This document shows positions 18,756 to 28,217 of a DNA stretch of 64,000 bases, piece by piece. The stretch's first letter is position 1. Each line of letters begins with the position of its first letter. This stretch comes from Paraburkholderia acidisoli (GTDB lineage Bacteria; Pseudomonadota; Gammaproteobacteria; Burkholderiales; Burkholderiaceae). The position numbers and the translations under genes were made by a program. The stretch covers positions 930,001 through 994,000 of the forward strand of contig NZ_CP046913.1 in assembly GCF_009789675.1 (NCBI RefSeq), read 5' to 3'. The notes under the pieces were generated by a model. That model was given only the letters and a program-made list of their open reading frames with translations. It had not been told where the DNA came from and did not search any database.

Positions 18756-20192
18756 ATGCTCAAACCGACTTATCCGTACTATCTGGCCAACGAGCCCGTG
18801 GCCGCCAATACCGATCTCGAAGTCACCGACAAGTTCAGCGGCGAGGTCGCCACCCGCGTCGCGCTCGCGGATGCCAAGGCGATCGACCAGGCCATCGCGG
18901 CCGCCGAGGCCGCCATGCCCGCCATGCGCGCGTTCGAACCGTTCAGGCGCCAGGCCGTGATCGATCATTGCGTGGCGCGTTTTCGCGAGCGCTTCGACGA
19001 ACTCGCGGAGGCGCTGTGCATCGAGGCGGGCAAGCCGATCAACGACTCGAAGGGCGAAGTCACGCGCCTGATCGACACGTTTCGCGTGGCGGCGGAGGAG
19101 AGCGTGCGCATCGACGGGGAAATCGTGAACCTCGAGATCTCGCCGCGCGCCAAGGGCTATCACGGCTACGTCAAGCGTGTGCCGATCGGGCCGTGCTCGT
19201 TCATCTCGCCGTTCAATTTCCCGCTCAACCTGGCCGCGCACAAGGTCGCGCCCGCGCTCGCGGCGGGCGTGCCGTTCGTGCTCAAGCCCGCGAGCCGCAC
19301 GCCGGTGGGCGCGCTCATCATCGGCGAGGTGCTGGCCGAAACCGATCTGCCGAAGGGCGCGTTCTCGATCCTGCCCGCGCATCGCGACGGCGCCGATCTG
19401 TTCACCACCGACGAGCGTTTCAAGCTGCTGTCGTTCACCGGTTCGCCCGCCGTGGGCTGGGACCTCAAGGCGAAGGCGGGCAAGAAGAAAGTGGTGCTGG
19501 AACTGGGCGGCAACGCGGCGGCCATCGTCGACGGCGACCAGGCGGGCAAGCTCGACTACGTGGTCGACCGGCTCGCGTTCGGCGCGTATTACCAGTCGGG
19601 GCAAAGCTGTATCGGCGTGCAGCGCATTCTCGTGCACGCGTCCCTTTACGACGCGCTGCGCGACAAGCTCATCGCCAAGGTCAAGTCGCTCAAAATGGGC
19701 GACCCGAAAGACGCCGCCACCTTCGTCGGGCCGATGATCTCCACCTCGGAGTCGAAGCGGCTGGCGGGCTGGATGGAAAGCGCGGTGCTGGGCGGCGCGA
19801 AGATCATCGCGGGCGGCCAGGTCGACGGCGCGATGTTCGAGGCGACGCTGCTCGAAGACGTGCGCCGCGACACCGACCTCTACCGCAAGGAGGCGTTCGG
19901 GCCGGTCGCGATCCTGGAGCGCTTCGACGACTTCGGCCGCGCGCTCGAGATGGTCAACGACAGTGACTTCGGCCTCCAGGCGGGCGTATTCACCGACTCG
20001 CTCGCGAACGCGCATCGGGCGTGGGAGGGCCTCGAAGTGGGCGGCGTGGTGATCAACGACGTTCCGTCATTTCGCGTCGATAACATGCCGTACGGCGGCG
20101 TGAAGGATTCGGGGCTCGGGCGCGAAGGCGTGCGCTACGCGATCGAGGACATGACCGAGCCGCGCTTGATGGTGATGCGCGAGACCTGGTGA
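18756..20192 (+). CDS. Aldehyde dehydrogenase family protein
   Basis: 478 residues, a typical NAD(P)-dependent aldehyde dehydrogenase. The motifs are in order: FISPFNFPLNLAAHKVAPALAAG (cofactor entrance, N at the oxyanion hole), FVLKPASRTP (NAD-binding Lys), LSFTGSPAVGW, VLELGGNAAAIV (general base Glu), YYQSGQSCIGVQR (catalytic Cys), KEAFGPVAILERF and NDVPSFRVDNMPYGGVKDSGLGREG. It resembles the lactaldehyde/phosphonoacetaldehyde type of short-chain aldehyde dehydrogenase. It follows the ThDP enzyme by 113 bp in the same direction, so the pair may turn a 2-oxoacid into an aldehyde and then an acid; this is inference. The start at 18756 has CGGAGAA 8 bp upstream. Confidence 0.88.
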   Translation: MLKPTYPYYLANEPVAANTDLEVTDKFSGEVATRVALADAKAIDQAIAAAEAAMPAMRAFEPFRRQAVIDHCVARFRERFDELAEALCIEAGKPINDSKGEVTRLIDTFRVAAEESVRIDGEIVNLEISPRAKGYHGYVKRVPIGPCSFISPFNFPLNLAAHKVAPALAAGVPFVLKPASRTPVGALIIGEVLAETDLPKGAFSILPAHRDGADLFTTDERFKLLSFTGSPAVGWDLKAKAGKKKVVLELGGNAAAIVDGDQAGKLDYVVDRLAFGAYYQSGQSCIGVQRILVHASLYDALRDKLIAKVKSLKMGDPKDAATFVGPMISTSESKRLAGWMESAVLGGAKIIAGGQVDGAMFEATLLEDVRRDTDLYRKEAFGPVAILERFDDFGRALEMVNDSDFGLQAGVFTDSLANAHRAWEGLEVGGVVINDVPSFRVDNMPYGGVKDSGLGREGVRYAIEDMTEPRLMVMRETW

Positions 20193-20893
20193 GCGGCACA
20201 TCGCGGCACCGGCGATGGCAGGGCGAAAAAGCGGCGACAACAAATAGGCAACAAAAATGGGCGATAAAAAGGGCACGATTATTTCTGCGCCCGCAAGTGT
20301 TGTAACGCCGCATCGCCCGGTGTGCCGTTGACAGAAGGCGTGGGACGCTGCCATAGGGATTTATGCCAAGGTGTTACAATACCGGCCTTTCGGCGGGTTG
20401 CGCCTGCCGTGGCCGGATCGGTGCAGAAAGGCATCGGTAAGCTTTGGCGGTCAGGCGCAGCGGCGCGTTCGTCAGGAACTGGCGAACGGCCGAATGAGGC
20501 CCGATCGAGGCTCGATCGAAGCACCCGGCGAGTCGCCGGTCTGCTGCGCGCAAGCGGCAGGCTGCGAGCGCGAAGCTGGCTGCGCCGCGTTGCGACCGGC
20601 CGATCGGGACCGCCGCCCCAAAAAAGGTGCGGCGGGATCCGGCGCCAACCTGAAGCAGGCACGAGGCACGGCGCGCAAACCGCGCGCGTCCGGCGCCGCC
20701 GCCGCGTTGCGACACGGTGTGGCGCGAGGTGCCGGGATCTTGCGCGAGATGTGGCACGAGACGAGGGTCACGGCCCGTCCGGCGGCATCCCGCACGATCC
20801 AGGCAATCCCAGGCAATTCCACGTACTACCTGCAGTGATCATTTGAGGCGCTCCCGCGCCTCGCGCGCACAGCGCCTTTATAGCGAAGCCACC
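20193..20893 (+). promoter_or_regulatory. rhlE upstream region: -10 box and roughly 500-nt leader
   Basis: The 700-bp gap has no credible gene. A clear TACAAT (20375-20380) would start transcription near 20387, giving an unusually long 5' UTR of about 507 nt before rhlE. The leader contains several inverted repeats: CGATCGAGGCTCGATCG (about 20501-20518), CCGGCGAGTCGCCGG (about 20525-20539) and a CCGCCGCCCC/GGTGCGGCGG hairpin with an AAAAAA loop (about 20610-20635). Long structured leaders are common on cold- and self-regulated DEAD-box helicase mRNAs. Confidence 0.45.
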
Positions 20894-22408
20894 ATGTCCG
20901 ACACAGCCGTCAAGCCCAGCACTGCGACCTTCGACCAGTTTGGCCTTGCCCCCGACATCCTGCGGGCCATCCAGGATCAGGGCTACACGACGCCCACGCC
21001 GATCCAGGCGCAGGCGATTCCCGTCGTGCTCACGGGCCAGGACGTGCTGGCTGCGGCGCAAACGGGTACCGGCAAGACGGCGGGCTTCTCGCTGCCGATC
21101 ATCCAGCGGCTGTTGCCGAACGCGAGCACGAGCGCCTCGCCCGCGCGCCATCCGGTGCGCGCGCTGATCCTGACGCCCACGCGCGAGCTGGCGGACCAGG
21201 TCGCCAACAACGTGCGCTCCTACGCGGTGCACACGCCGCTGCGCAGCGCGGTGGTGTTCGGCGGTGTCGACATGAATCCGCAGTCGGACGAACTGCGCCG
21301 CGGCGTGGAAATCCTGATCGCGACGCCGGGCCGCCTGCTCGATCACGTCCAGCAGAAGACCACGAACCTGGGTCAGGTGCAGATGCTCGTGCTCGACGAA
21401 GCCGACCGCATGCTCGACATGGGCTTCTTGCCCGACCTCCAGCGCATCCTGAACCTGCTGCCGAAGGAGCGTCAGACGCTGCTGTTCTCGGCCACGTTCT
21501 CGCCGGAAATCAAGAAGCTCGCCGCGACCTACCTGCGCTCGCCGCAGACGATCGAAGTCGCGCGCAGCAATTCCACGGCCACCAACGTCACGCAGATCGT
21601 CTACGAAGTCGCCGAGGGCGACAAGACGGGCGCGGTCGTGCAACTGATTCGCGAGCGCAGCCTCAAGCAGGTGATCGTGTTCTGCAACAGCAAGATCGGC
21701 GCGAGCCGTCTCGCGCGTCAGATCGAGAAGCAGGGCATTGTCGCGGCGGCGATTCACGGCGACCGGTCGCAGAGCGAGCGCATGCAGGCGCTCGACGCGT
21801 TCAAGCGCGGCGAAATCGAAGCGCTGGTGGCGACCGACGTGGCCGCGCGCGGTCTCGACATCGCCGAACTGCCGGCCGTGATCAACTTCGACCTGCCGTT
21901 CAGCGCCGAAGACTACGTGCACCGTATCGGCCGCACGGGCCGCGCGGGCGCCTCGGGCGACGCGCTGTCGCTGTGCAGCCCGAATGAAAAGAAGCAGCTC
22001 GCCGACATCGAAAAGCTCATCAAGCGCCCGCTGACGGTCGAGCGCCTGCAAGTCGACACGCCGATCGCGCATCACGAAAACGGCGGCCGCCGCCGCGAGC
22101 GCGACGGTTACGAGGCGCGCGGCGAGCGCAGCGAACGTGGCGAACGCACGGACCGCAACGAGCGCAGCGAGCGCGGCGGTCATCGCCGTTCCACCTCGTT
22201 CGATCGTCCGCATCATCGTTCGCAACCGGTCGACGACTTCTTCCTGAAGCCCTACGAGCCTTCGCCGGCCGCCCGTTCGAAGGCGGAAGACAACGCGCCG
22301 GCCGCGGCCGCCGCGCCGCAAAAGTCCGCGCAGTCGAAGCAGCCGCTCGCGGCGCTGCTGGGCGGTCTGGGATCGTCGTGGCGCAACAAGCCGACGCCTT
22401 CGAACTAA
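20894..22408 (+). CDS. rhlE: DEAD-box ATP-dependent RNA helicase RhlE
   Basis: 504 residues. RhlE-group helicases unwind rRNA/mRNA structures during ribosome assembly and cold adaptation. All helicase motifs are visible: Q motif (FDQFGLAPDILRAIQDQGYTTPTPIQ), motif I AAQTGTGKTAGF, Ia PTRELADQV, II DEAD (VLDEADRMLDMGF), III SATFS, IV VIVFCNSKIGA, V ATDVAARGLDI, VI YVHRIGRTGRAG. The C-terminal 110 residues are a basic, low-complexity RNA-binding tail with ERSERGERTDRNERSERGG-type repeats and a Lys/Trp-containing end. The ATG at 20894 fits the conserved FDQFGL start. A bidirectional terminator follows. Confidence 0.93.
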   Translation: MSDTAVKPSTATFDQFGLAPDILRAIQDQGYTTPTPIQAQAIPVVLTGQDVLAAAQTGTGKTAGFSLPIIQRLLPNASTSASPARHPVRALILTPTRELADQVANNVRSYAVHTPLRSAVVFGGVDMNPQSDELRRGVEILIATPGRLLDHVQQKTTNLGQVQMLVLDEADRMLDMGFLPDLQRILNLLPKERQTLLFSATFSPEIKKLAATYLRSPQTIEVARSNSTATNVTQIVYEVAEGDKTGAVVQLIRERSLKQVIVFCNSKIGASRLARQIEKQGIVAAAIHGDRSQSERMQALDAFKRGEIEALVATDVAARGLDIAELPAVINFDLPFSAEDYVHRIGRTGRAGASGDALSLCSPNEKKQLADIEKLIKRPLTVERLQVDTPIAHHENGGRRRERDGYEARGERSERGERTDRNERSERGGHRRSTSFDRPHHRSQPVDDFFLKPYEPSPAARSKAEDNAPAAAAAPQKSAQSKQPLAALLGGLGSSWRNKPTPSN

Positions 22409-22426
22409 TCGGGTTGTCGACGCGAT

Positions 22427-22462
22427 AAAAACGGCGTGCCGGAGTTTCCGGCACGCCGTTTT
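22427..22462. terminator. Bidirectional Rho-independent terminator between rhlE and gluQ
   Basis: AAAAACGGCGTGCCGGA, loop GTT, TCCGGCACGCCGTTTT gives a perfect stem with A- and T-runs on both sides. Confidence 0.92.
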
Positions 22463-22481
22463 CGCATTGGCGCGCGGCTTT

Positions 22482-23438
22482 TTACGTCGATGAAGCCGGC
22501 AACCGCGCGAGCCGCCGCTGCCATGCCGCGATGGCATCGGCCTGAAACGCTTCGAGCGTCGTGGGCGCGGCGTCGTGCAGGTCGAGCCCGAGATGGCGCG
22601 CGGCCGCCACGAGCACGGGCAGCGCCTCGTGCGGGCGCGTGGCGTCGAGCGCCTGCGCGCCCGTCTGCTTGGAGAGCTTTTCGCCGTCGGCGTTATTGAC
22701 GACGGGCACGTGCAGATACGCGGGCGTGGGCACGCCCAGGCACTGCTGGAGCCAGATCTGCCGCGCGGTGGAGTCGAGCAGGTCCGCGCCGCGCACGATG
22801 TGCGTGATGTCCTGCGCCGCGTCGTCGACGACCACGGCGAGCTGATACGCCCATTGGCCATCCGCGCGCAGCAGCACGACATCGCCGACTTCCGTGGCGA
22901 GATTCTGCGTTTGCTCGCCTTGCCAGCGGTCGTGAAAGCGGATCAGCGCGGGATTCGGTGCGGCGGCGGGCGCGTCGTTTGGCGCGTCGCCTGCCGCGTC
23001 GTCGGGAACCCGCAGACGCCACGCGCGCGCGGGCTTGCCATGCAGGCCGTTGCGGCAGGTGCCGGGATAAATGAGCGTGGTGTTGCGCTGATGCGCGCGC
23101 AGTTGCGAATCGGCAATTTCCTTGCGCGTGCAACCGCAGGGGTAGACATGGCCCGCGGCAACCAGCGCGTCGAGCGCCGCGCGGTAGGGTTCGAGCCGCG
23201 CGCTTTGCCAGACCGGCGGTTCGTCGGCATGAAAACCGAAGCGTTCGAGCGTGGCGAGAATGCCTGCGGCGGCGCCGGGCACGGTGCGCGGACCGTCGAT
23301 GTCCTCGATGCGCACGAGCCACGCGCCGCCCTGCGCGCGCGCGTCGAGCCAGCTCGCCAGCGCCGAGACCAGCGAGCCGAAATGCAGCGGCCCGGTGGGC
23401 GACGGCGCGAAGCGCCCGCGATAGCTCCGCGCGCTCAC
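22482..23438 (-). CDS. gluQ: Glutamyl-queuosine tRNA(Asp) synthetase
   Basis: 318 residues, the length of GluQRS, a truncated glutamyl-tRNA synthetase that attaches glutamate to queuosine-34 of tRNA(Asp). The HIGH-like motif [15 protein letters not shown] is at the N-terminus and the KMSKS-like motif [10 protein letters not shown] at about residue 258. A zinc site is suggested by [10 protein letters not shown] and the later YPGTC. The anticodon-binding domain of true GltX is absent, which separates it from gltX. An Ala/Asp/Pro insertion (about 150-165) is loop-like. The gene starts 7 bp after the trhO stop, so trhO-gluQ are almost certainly co-transcribed. Confidence 0.92.
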   Translation of the reverse strand: MSARSYRGRFAPSPTGPLHFGSLVSALASWLDARAQGGAWLVRIEDIDGPRTVPGAAAGILATLERFGFHADEPPVWQSARLEPYRAALDALVAAGHVYPCGCTRKEIADSQLRAHQRNTTLIYPGTCRNGLHGKPARAWRLRVPDDAAGDAPNDAPAAAPNPALIRFHDRWQGEQTQNLATEVGDVVLLRADGQWAYQLAVVVDDAAQDITHIVRGADLLDSTARQIWLQQCLGVPTPAYLHVPVVNNADGEKLSKQTGAQALDATRPHEALPVLVAAARHLGLDLHDAAPTTLEAFQADAIAAWQRRLARLPASST

Positions 23439-23445
23439 GCGTGAA

Positions 23446-24336
23446 TTACGCCGCGGCCGTGCTGGACGCCGATGCCGCGTTTCCGGCGCCTGCGCGCTCG
23501 GGGTGGCACGCCGGGCAACTCTTGCCCGCTTCGTAGAGCGGCGAAGCCTGCTCTTCGGGCGTGACCACGGCGCGGCAGGCGAAGCACTGCACGGTGTCGG
23601 TCGGCTCGAGTTGCGGATTGACCGCGGTGCGCTGGTCGAACACGAAACAGTCGCCGTGGTAATGCGCGCCGCCCACTTCCTCGAAGTACTTGAGAATGCC
23701 GCCTTCGAGCTGATACACGTGCTCGATGCCCACTTCCTTCATGTGGATCGCGGCTTTTTCGCAGCGAATGCCGCCCGTGCAGAACGACACGACCGTCTTG
23801 CCTTCGAGGTCGGCGCGGTTCGCTTCGATCACGGCGGGGAATTCGCTGAATTTGTCGATGCGGTAGTCGAGCGCGCGCTCGAACGTACCCACGTCGATCT
23901 CGAACGCGTTGCGCGTGTCGAGCATCACGACCGGACGGCCTTCGTCGTCGTGGCCGCGATCGAGCCATTGCTTGAGCACGACCGGCGCCACCGAGGGCGC
24001 GCGGCCTTCCTCGGGGCGGATCGCGGGCTTCTTCATCGTGATGATTTCGCGCTTCAGACGCACGAGCATGCGATTGAACGGGCGCGTTTCCGAGAGGCTT
24101 TCCTTGAACTGCAAGGTGGCGAACTTGCCCTCGAACAGCGGGTCGTGGTTGATGAAGTCCATGAACGCGCGCACGTTCGGCTCCTCGCCGGCGACGAACA
24201 GGTTGATGCCTTCCGGCGCGAGCAGGATCGTGCCCCGCAAATCGAGCGCCTGGCAGCGCGCGAGCACGAGCGGGCGCCATTCGACGGTGTTGTCGAGCGT
24301 GGCGAACTGATAAGCGGACAGATTGAGAATACGCAT
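23446..24336 (-). CDS. trhO: tRNA uridine-34 hydroxylase TrhO (rhodanese-domain, UPF0176)
   Basis: 296 residues. TrhO makes 5-hydroxyuridine at tRNA position 34 using prephenate-derived chemistry. The N-terminal acylphosphatase-like part ([30 protein letters not shown]) precedes a rhodanese domain with [17 protein letters not shown] and the active-site loop [12 protein letters not shown], catalytic Cys at 186. A C-terminal extension has CFACRAVV and [10 protein letters not shown], two CxxC pairs that may bind zinc. It forms an operon with gluQ, another position-34 enzyme. It is divergent from dnaE with a 290-bp shared promoter region. Confidence 0.9.
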   Translation of the reverse strand: MRILNLSAYQFATLDNTVEWRPLVLARCQALDLRGTILLAPEGINLFVAGEEPNVRAFMDFINHDPLFEGKFATLQFKESLSETRPFNRMLVRLKREIITMKKPAIRPEEGRAPSVAPVVLKQWLDRGHDDEGRPVVMLDTRNAFEIDVGTFERALDYRIDKFSEFPAVIEANRADLEGKTVVSFCTGGIRCEKAAIHMKEVGIEHVYQLEGGILKYFEEVGGAHYHGDCFVFDQRTAVNPQLEPTDTVQCFACRAVVTPEEQASPLYEAGKSCPACHPERAGAGNAASASSTAAA

Positions 24337-24613
24337 GATGCAACGTGTAAAGCGCTCGAAACGGGCCCGCGGCGGGCTGTGGAGCGCGCGTGAAAACCGG
24401 TGCCGGACGCGCTCGAATCCCGCCCGCGGACGACAAAAAGGGGCAGGGCGCGCGCCGGACGCAATCCGCTATTATCCCTCAATCGCGAGGGTTGCCGCCT
24501 GCGCGCAACCTCGGGCGATATGCCGCGGGTCTGTGCTCGCGCAAGGCCTTGTCCGTTCGGCCAACGTTGCGCCGCCACTGCGGGCGGCGGGCAAAATCGC
24601 GTGACCGTAGAGG

Positions 24614-24619
24614 TACAAT
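24614..24619 (+). promoter_or_regulatory. -10 box abutting the dnaE start codon
   Basis: TACAAT lies 7 nt before the dnaE ATG at 24627. Transcription from it would start at or within a base or two of the A of ATG, producing a leaderless mRNA. No Shine-Dalgarno-like sequence precedes the ATG. The matching -35 is weak. Confidence 0.45.
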
Positions 24620-24626
24620 CTCGTCC

Positions 24627-27600
24627 ATGTCAGATCCCCGCTTCGTCCATCTCCGCGTCCATTCCGAATTCTCGATTGCCGACGGCATCGTGCGTCTCGA
24701 CGACCTCGTCAAGGCGGCGGCCAAAGACGGTCAGGGCGCGCTCGCGCTCACCGACCTCGGCAACGCTTTCGGCCTCGTCCGTTTCTACCAGGAAGCCCGC
24801 GGCAAAGGGGTCAAACCCATTGCCGGCTGCGACGTCTGGATCATGAATCCCGACGACCGCGACAAGCCTTCGCGCCTGTTGCTGCTCGTGAAGGACAAGC
24901 GCGGCTACCTGAACCTGTGCGAACTGCTCTCGAAGGCGTGGCTCACGAACCAGTATCGCGGCCGCGCCGAAGTCGACGTCGCGTGGCTCGAAGCGGGTCT
25001 CGGCGAAGGGCTGCTCGCGCTCTCGGGCGCGCAGCAGGGCGACGTGGGTCTCGCGCTCGCGGCGGGCAACGTGGAAAGCGCGAAGCGTCATGCGCAACGC
25101 TGGGCCACGCTGTTCCCGAACGGCTATTACATCGAACTGCAACGCTGCGGCCAGCCGGGCGCGGAGCAGTATATCGAGCAGGCGGTGGCGCTCGCGTCGC
25201 AGCTGAAGCTGCCCGTGGTCGCCACGCATCCCATGCAGTTCATGACCGACGAGGAATACACCGCGCACGAAGCGCGCGTGTGCATCTCGGAGGGCGACAT
25301 TCTCGCGAATCCGCGCCGCCAGAAGCGCTTCACGACCGACCAGCGTTTTCGCACCCAGCAAGAAATGGCCGCGCTGTTCGCGGACCTGCCCTCGGCGGTC
25401 GCGAACACCATCGAAATCGCCAAGCGCTGCAACCTCACGCTCGAACTCGGCAAGCCCAAGCTGCCGCTCTTTCCTACGCCCGACGGCATGTCGCTCGACG
25501 ACTACCTCGTGCAACTCTCGAAGGAAGGGCTCGAGCAGCGCCTCGAACAGCTGTTCCCGCAGCAAGCCGAACGCGACGCACAGCGCGAGACGTACTACGC
25601 GCGGCTCGACTTCGAGTGCGGCACCATCATCAAGATGGGCTTCCCGGGCTACTTCCTGATCGTCGCGGACTTCATCAACTGGGCGAAGAACAACGGCGTG
25701 CCGGTCGGGCCGGGCCGGGGCTCGGGCGCGGGCTCGCTGGTCGCCTACGCGCTCGGCATTACCGACCTCGACCCGCTGCGCTACAACCTGCTGTTCGAAC
25801 GCTTCCTGAATCCGGAACGCGTGTCGATGCCCGACTTCGACATCGACTTCTGCCAGCACGGCCGCGACCGCGTCATTCAGTACGTGAAGGAGAAGTACGG
25901 CGCGGACGCCGTCTCGCAGATCGCCACCTTCGGCACCATGGCGGCGAAGGCGGCGGTGCGCGACATCGGCCGCGTGCTCGACCTCGGCTACAACTTCACC
26001 GACGGCGTGGCCAAGCTCATTCCGTTCAAGCCGGGCAAGCACGTCACCATCGCCGACGCGATGAAGGAAGAGCCGCTCCTGCAGGAGCGCTACGACAACG
26101 AAGACGAAGTGCATCAGCTGCTCGATCTCGCGCAGCTCGTGGAAGGTCTCACGCGTAACGTGGGCATGCACGCGGGCGGTGTGCTGATCGCGCCGGGCAA
26201 GCTCACGGACTTCTGCCCGCTCTACACGCAGGGCGACGAAAGCGGCGTGGTGAGCCAGTACGACAAGGACGACGTGGAAGCCGTCGGCCTCGTGAAGTTC
26301 GACTTTCTGGGCCTGACCACGCTCACGATTCTCGACTGGGCCGAGCGCTACATTCGCCGTCTCGACCCGTCGAAGGAAAACTGGTCGCTCGCGCAGGTGC
26401 CGCTCGACGACCCGGCGTCGTTCTCGATCCTCAAGAAAGCGAATACGGTCGCCGTGTTCCAGCTGGAAAGCCGCGGCATGCAAGGCATGCTGAAAGACGC
26501 GCAGCCCGACCGCTTCGAGGACATCATCGCGCTCGTGGCCTTGTACCGTCCGGGCCCGATGGACCTGATCCCGAGCTTCTGCGCGCGCAAGCACGGCCGC
26601 GAAGTGGTGGAGTACCCCGACCCGCGCGTCGAACCGGTTCTGAAAGAGACCTACGGCATCATGGTCTATCAGGAACAGGTGATGCAGATGGCGCAGATCA
26701 TCGGCGGCTACTCGCTCGGCGGCGCCGATTTGCTGCGTCGCGCGATGGGCAAGAAGAAGCCCGAGGAAATGGTCAAGCACCGCGAAATCTTCGCGGAAGG
26801 CGCGGCCAGGAACGGCCTCACGCGCGAGAAAGCCGACGAAACCTTCGACTTGATGGAAAAGTTCGCGGGCTACGGCTTCAACAAGTCGCACGCGGCCGCC
26901 TACGCCTTGCTCGCCTATCACACGGCGTGGCTGAAGGCGCACCATCCGGCGGAATTCATGGCGGCCAATATGTCGCTCGCCATGGACGACACCGACAAGG
27001 TGAAGATCCTGTTCGAAGATTGCCTCACGAACGGCATGAAGGTGTTGCCGCCCGACGTGAACGCCTCGGCGTATCGCTTCGAGCCGGTCGCCGACGCCAA
27101 CGTGGCCGAAGGCAGGCGCTCGCGCACGATCCGCTACGGTCTGGGCGCGATCAAGGGCAGCGGCCAGAACGCCATCGAAGAAATCTTGCGCGCGCGCGAA
27201 GAAGGCGGTCCGTTCAAGGACCTGTTCGACTTCTGCGAGCGCATCGACCGCCGTCTCGTGAATCGCCGCACGATCGAGGCCATGATCCGCGCGGGCGCGC
27301 TCGACTCGATCCACGCGAATCGCGCGCAATTGCTCGCCTCCGTTTCCATGGCGATGGAGGCCGCCGAGCAGGCGAGCGCCAACGCCATGCAGGCGGGTCT
27401 CTTCGACATGGGCGACGCGCCGCTGGCGGCGCACGAACTCGTCGACGAACCCGCGTGGGACGACAAGCGCCGGCTCCAGGAAGAAAAGGGCGCGCTCGGT
27501 TTCTATCTTTCGGGCCACCTGTTCGACGCGTACAAGGACGAGGTGCGCCGCTTCGTGCGCCAGAAGATCGGCGAACTCAAGGAGGGCCGCGACAAGCTGG

Positions 27601-28193
27601 TCGCGGGCGTGATCGCCTCGTTGCGCACGCAGATGACCCAGCGCGGCAAGATGCTGATCGCGCTGCTCGACGACGGCACCGGTCAGTGCGAAGTGACGGT
27701 GTTCAACGAGCAGTACGAGGCGCACAAGGCGCTCTTCAAGGAAGACGAGCTGCTGGTGGTGCAGGGCGGCGCGCGTAACGACGCGTTCACGGGCGGCATC
27801 CGCTTCACGGTGGACACGGTGATGGATCTCGAGCGCGCGCGCAGCCGCTACGCGCAGGCCGTGAAGGTGCAGATGAACGGCAACGCCAACGCGCTCGCGC
27901 TGCGCAGCGTGCTCGAAGCGTACCGCGCCAAACCCGACGACTCGCTGCCGGCGCCGGTGGCCGAAACGCGTGGGCGCGGCGGCCGCGATGGCGGCGGTTT
28001 CGGCGGCGGCCGTGGCCGCGAGCGCGAACAGGTCGTGATTCCGAATGGCCTCGCCGTGCAGATCGTTTATCGCAACGACCGCGCGGAAGGCGAGGTGCGC
28101 CTCGGCGACGCCTGGCGCGTCAAGCCCACCGACGACCTGCTCGCGGCCCTGCGCGGCGAGTTCGCCGGCAGCTCGATCGAAATCGTTTATTGA
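24627..28193 (+). CDS. dnaE: DNA polymerase III alpha subunit
   Basis: 1188 residues, the replicative polymerase catalytic subunit (C-family). The N-terminal PHP domain begins MSDPRFVHLRVHSEFSIADG. The polymerase core carries GFPGYFLIVADFINWAKNNG, the GPGRGSGAGSLVAY phosphate-binding loop and the metal-binding aspartates in MPDFDIDFCQHGRDRV (about 400-410), with the third in VKFDFLGLTTL (about 558). FNKSHAAAYALLAYHTAWLK, the HhH region and an OB-fold (VAGVIASLRTQMTQRGKMLIALLDDGTG) follow. Near residue 1115 a Gly/Arg-rich insert (TRGRGGRDGGGFGGGRGRER) is a species-specific linker before the C-terminal tau-contact region. The start is the conserved MSDPRF, which directly follows a -10 box. Confidence 0.96.
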   Translation: MSDPRFVHLRVHSEFSIADGIVRLDDLVKAAAKDGQGALALTDLGNAFGLVRFYQEARGKGVKPIAGCDVWIMNPDDRDKPSRLLLLVKDKRGYLNLCELLSKAWLTNQYRGRAEVDVAWLEAGLGEGLLALSGAQQGDVGLALAAGNVESAKRHAQRWATLFPNGYYIELQRCGQPGAEQYIEQAVALASQLKLPVVATHPMQFMTDEEYTAHEARVCISEGDILANPRRQKRFTTDQRFRTQQEMAALFADLPSAVANTIEIAKRCNLTLELGKPKLPLFPTPDGMSLDDYLVQLSKEGLEQRLEQLFPQQAERDAQRETYYARLDFECGTIIKMGFPGYFLIVADFINWAKNNGVPVGPGRGSGAGSLVAYALGITDLDPLRYNLLFERFLNPERVSMPDFDIDFCQHGRDRVIQYVKEKYGADAVSQIATFGTMAAKAAVRDIGRVLDLGYNFTDGVAKLIPFKPGKHVTIADAMKEEPLLQERYDNEDEVHQLLDLAQLVEGLTRNVGMHAGGVLIAPGKLTDFCPLYTQGDESGVVSQYDKDDVEAVGLVKFDFLGLTTLTILDWAERYIRRLDPSKENWSLAQVPLDDPASFSILKKANTVAVFQLESRGMQGMLKDAQPDRFEDIIALVALYRPGPMDLIPSFCARKHGREVVEYPDPRVEPVLKETYGIMVYQEQVMQMAQIIGGYSLGGADLLRRAMGKKKPEEMVKHREIFAEGAARNGLTREKADETFDLMEKFAGYGFNKSHAAAYALLAYHTAWLKAHHPAEFMAANMSLAMDDTDKVKILFEDCLTNGMKVLPPDVNASAYRFEPVADANVAEGRRSRTIRYGLGAIKGSGQNAIEEILRAREEGGPFKDLFDFCERIDRRLVNRRTIEAMIRAGALDSIHANRAQLLASVSMAMEAAEQASANAMQAGLFDMGDAPLAAHELVDEPAWDDKRRLQEEKGALGFYLSGHLFDAYKDEVRRFVRQKIGELKEGRDKLVAGVIASLRTQMTQRGKMLIALLDDGTGQCEVTVFNEQYEAHKALFKEDELLVVQGGARNDAFTGGIRFTVDTVMDLERARSRYAQAVKVQMNGNANALALRSVLEAYRAKPDDSLPAPVAETRGRGGRDGGGFGGGRGREREQVVIPNGLAVQIVYRNDRAEGEVRLGDAWRVKPTDDLLAALRGEFAGSSIEIVY

Positions 28194-28217
28194 TCCTGCA
28201 AAGCCGGCGCACGCGCG

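Noticed and set aside
20328..20380. TTGACA (20328-20333) as the -35 of the rhlE promoter
   Set aside because: It is 41 nt from the TACAAT box, too far for a sigma70 pair. Only the -10 is kept.
24630..27725. 1031-codon open frame antisense to dnaE
   Set aside because: It is a mirror frame of a GC-rich gene. Its composition is His/Arg/Val/Glu-rich without domains, while dnaE on the other strand is complete and conserved.
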